DNA from: Glebionis coronaria
Taxonomy: Eukaryota > Streptophyta > Magnoliopsida > Asterales > Asteraceae
Assembly: GCA_025667525.1 (NCBI GenBank)
Contig: CM046879.1
Span: forward strand, 360,300,639-360,364,638
Direction: 5' to 3'
Length of the DNA stretch: 64,000 bases
Shown here: one piece after another, positions 62,301-64,000 of the stretch
Layout: each line of letters starts with the position of its first letter
Position numbering within the stretch: the stretch's first letter is position 1
Made by a program: the position numbers and the translations under genes
Notes under the pieces: model-generated
The model's database searches: none
Told to the model about the DNA's origin: nothing
What the model saw: the letters and a program-made list of their open reading frames with translations, nothing else

Positions 62301-62486
62301 TCGAACTTGATTTTCGTTTTCCTCTATTTTTCTTCAATCTCGTGCCGTTTTCGACGGTTTTCGTGAACTTGGTACCTACACACACGAAACAAACAAAACA
62401 TGCATATACATGGCCATTTTTATACAATTTATGCATTTTATGTCTCTTTATTGATATAATTGATATGAGTAATTTCACTCATATCA
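59392..62486 (-). repeat. LTR_B of the Athila array (3.1 kb)
   Basis: tgatgtgttgtgg to cactcatatca on the plus strand. Full-length version: it keeps the roughly 390 bases (59405-59798) missing from LTR_A. TATA box near 61550 (minus). Identity with LTR_A is about 95% in sampled stretches. Bounded by the primer site on one side and a PPT at 62487-62504 on the other. Confidence 0.8.
60142..60205 (+). other. tRNA-like sequence with Pol III boxes in LTR_B
   Basis: Same fragment as at 23479: tcagcccaaatggtggagt (A-box-like) and atgttcgagacc (B-box-like). Truncated at the 5' side; not a tRNA gene. Confidence 0.5.
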
Positions 62487-64000
62487 AACTCCCCCTTGCT
62501 AAGAAGTTGTCGTGTCCTCATGCACTAATAAAATAAAACCACTAACTACACTTTTATTCGACTTATGAAACTTTATTTTGCAAAGACATAACGCAATGCT
62601 TTCATTATTTGAAAAATAACTTTTAGGATCATAAAAGTCAAATAGATTCATCGTCCTCGACTTTTCACTTTTCCATGCCAAGTTTAAAAACAAGATCATT
62701 GTTAATCATAAGTCACAAATTTAAAACAACTCATAGAAGTAATTTGTGGTAAACTCAATCTCCTTTTATTCCTAATTGTATCTATAGATTTTATTGTCAT
62801 TCACCCAAAGGCTCATTTGAATTATTTGATATTTATTAATCCAAAAATGAAGGCAAAACGGTGTAAACTAAACACTCAAAACCTAACCTCGACTTCAAAA
62901 ACCGTTGTCACTAAATAAAGCCCACATAAAGGATAACTTAACACGATTTGAGGGATAAATCCCCGGATCCGAAATTTGGCTAATAGGTCTACTTAAAGCA
63001 ACAATAAATCCTCCAAAGTCAATTTTGACCTTATTAATGGAGTTAGCAACAATTATATCATATCACCTTGTGGCTCTTTAAGATGTAAAAGTGCTCCTTA
63101 TTTATAATCCACACCCGAAGGCTCCTTGGACAAAAATAAGGGAATTCACATTCACCATCCCACCTTATGGCTCATGATGATGAAGCAATTTTTATTAAAC
63201 ACGTCCCCGTGCCATACACCCGAAGGCTCTAATGACAAGGTTAGTGCTACATGACTCCCACCCGAAGGCTCATAGAGAACATGTTTTTATTTATTCTTCT
63301 TATTATTATGATATGTATAGTAAGCCAAATTTCCGTAATCCCATGATCAAAAGTCCATGACGCTGACACCCTTAATGAGTTCTCACTTTAATTACAAGGG
63401 ATGAAAAAGAAGGAGTTACGAGTTAAGATATTAAGCCTAAACCGCTAAAAACTTCATTTATCAAAAAATTAATTATTCAAGCGTGAAAAATAAATACAAG
63501 GATATTAAATCAAACACAAAAATACTTATACAAGGAAGAAACCTTAAAAAACTTATGATTAAACTTTATCATTTCTTGTTCTCTATATTGCAAAATCTCA
63601 AAAATGTAAGAATAATGATTACTTAGCCTATTAAATCAAAGTTTTGGGTTTTCAAGTCATCTATATGATCTTGCATCTTCTTAGACTTTTTCAAGTTTTA
63701 GAATTTGCGTTTTAAAGTTCCCTTGATAAACGACTTTCTAGGATCAATTATAGGAACTTACGAAAAGTTCTCGTTCTTAAACCCGTATGAGTTAAGACTT
63801 TCGCGTTTTAAAGTTCCCTATATAAAAGCCCAGCAAAACTTGATTAAACACGTTAAGGAAAAAGATAAGGTAAAAAGCGAATCGAGTCAAAAACTATTTT
63901 TATTTTCACCAACGGAAAGCCTACATTTGTGTCAAAATCACTTATTTTCTTTATAAAAACTTAAAATAACACTAAAAATTTAAATTTTTTGTGAAAAATG
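62487..64000 (-). mobile_element. PPT and 3' tail of a third Athila unit (C)
   Basis: Directly abuts LTR_B with its PPT (aactcccccttgctaag), so LTR_B is also the 3' LTR of this unit. The tail matches 25811-25928 plus 55404-56800 without the Copia insertion and gives the intact target site (gctttcattatttg, 62599 on). The unit continues beyond the right edge, where its ORFs would be expected. Confidence 0.8.

Overview
This window is intergenic DNA from a flowering plant, made almost entirely of nested LTR retrotransposons. No host gene, rRNA or functional tRNA gene could be supported. The A+T-rich composition, the chromovirus, Athila and Copia families, and two lineage-typical protein types point to a large Asteraceae genome. 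Those two types are a Copia gag with a very long coiled-coil insert and an acidic Athila-associated protein. The family-level placement is from memory of similar proteins, not from a search; I cannot name a genus.

Layout. (1) 1-5701, + strand: the 3' part of a Tekay/Del-type Ty3-gypsy chromovirus (RT, RNase H, integrase, chromodomain, PPT, complete 3.0 kb 3' LTR), broken by stop codons and inserted into an Athila pol gene. (2) 5702-8962, +: the 3' part of that Athila element (end of RNase H, integrase with a mutated catalytic Asp, long 3' untranslated region, PPT), then its LTR from 8963. (3) About 12033-14315: a roughly 1.16 kb sequence present twice in tandem. (4) 14228-18590, +: an Athila derivative with decayed gag and protease, no RT/RH/IN, and an acidic ORF in their place. 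(5) About 18590-18893: a fragment of another LTR, then about 260 bp unassigned. (6) 19157-25928 and 55404-64000, - strand: an array of gag/pol-less Athila derivatives joined through shared LTRs. In reading direction it runs 3'UTR_C, LTR_B, internal_B, LTR_A, internal_A. Each internal region carries the acidic ORF1 and a small ORF2. (7) 25929-55398: a Copia element (TSD tttca) inserted in that array. Its 3' LTR is split by a Tekay-like element, here called X (42487-55145, TSD taacc). A segment running from the Athila flank through the Copia to part of X's 5' LTR is duplicated in tandem (copy 1 25664-30340, copy 2 30345-44084), and copy 1 has lost the whole Copia coding region.

Inferred order of events: Athila array, then Copia insertion, then X insertion into the Copia LTR, then tandem duplication. 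The roughly 9 kb deletion in copy 1 cannot be placed before or after the duplication. No element here looks autonomous. The best-preserved reading frame is ORF1 of Athila derivative B (57635-58816, -), 393 codons without interruption. The strongest leads are this recurrent acidic ORF in elements without gag-pol, a conserved hairpin plus G-run downstream of it, tRNA-like sequences inside the Athila LTRs, the LTR-sharing array, and the duplication junction.
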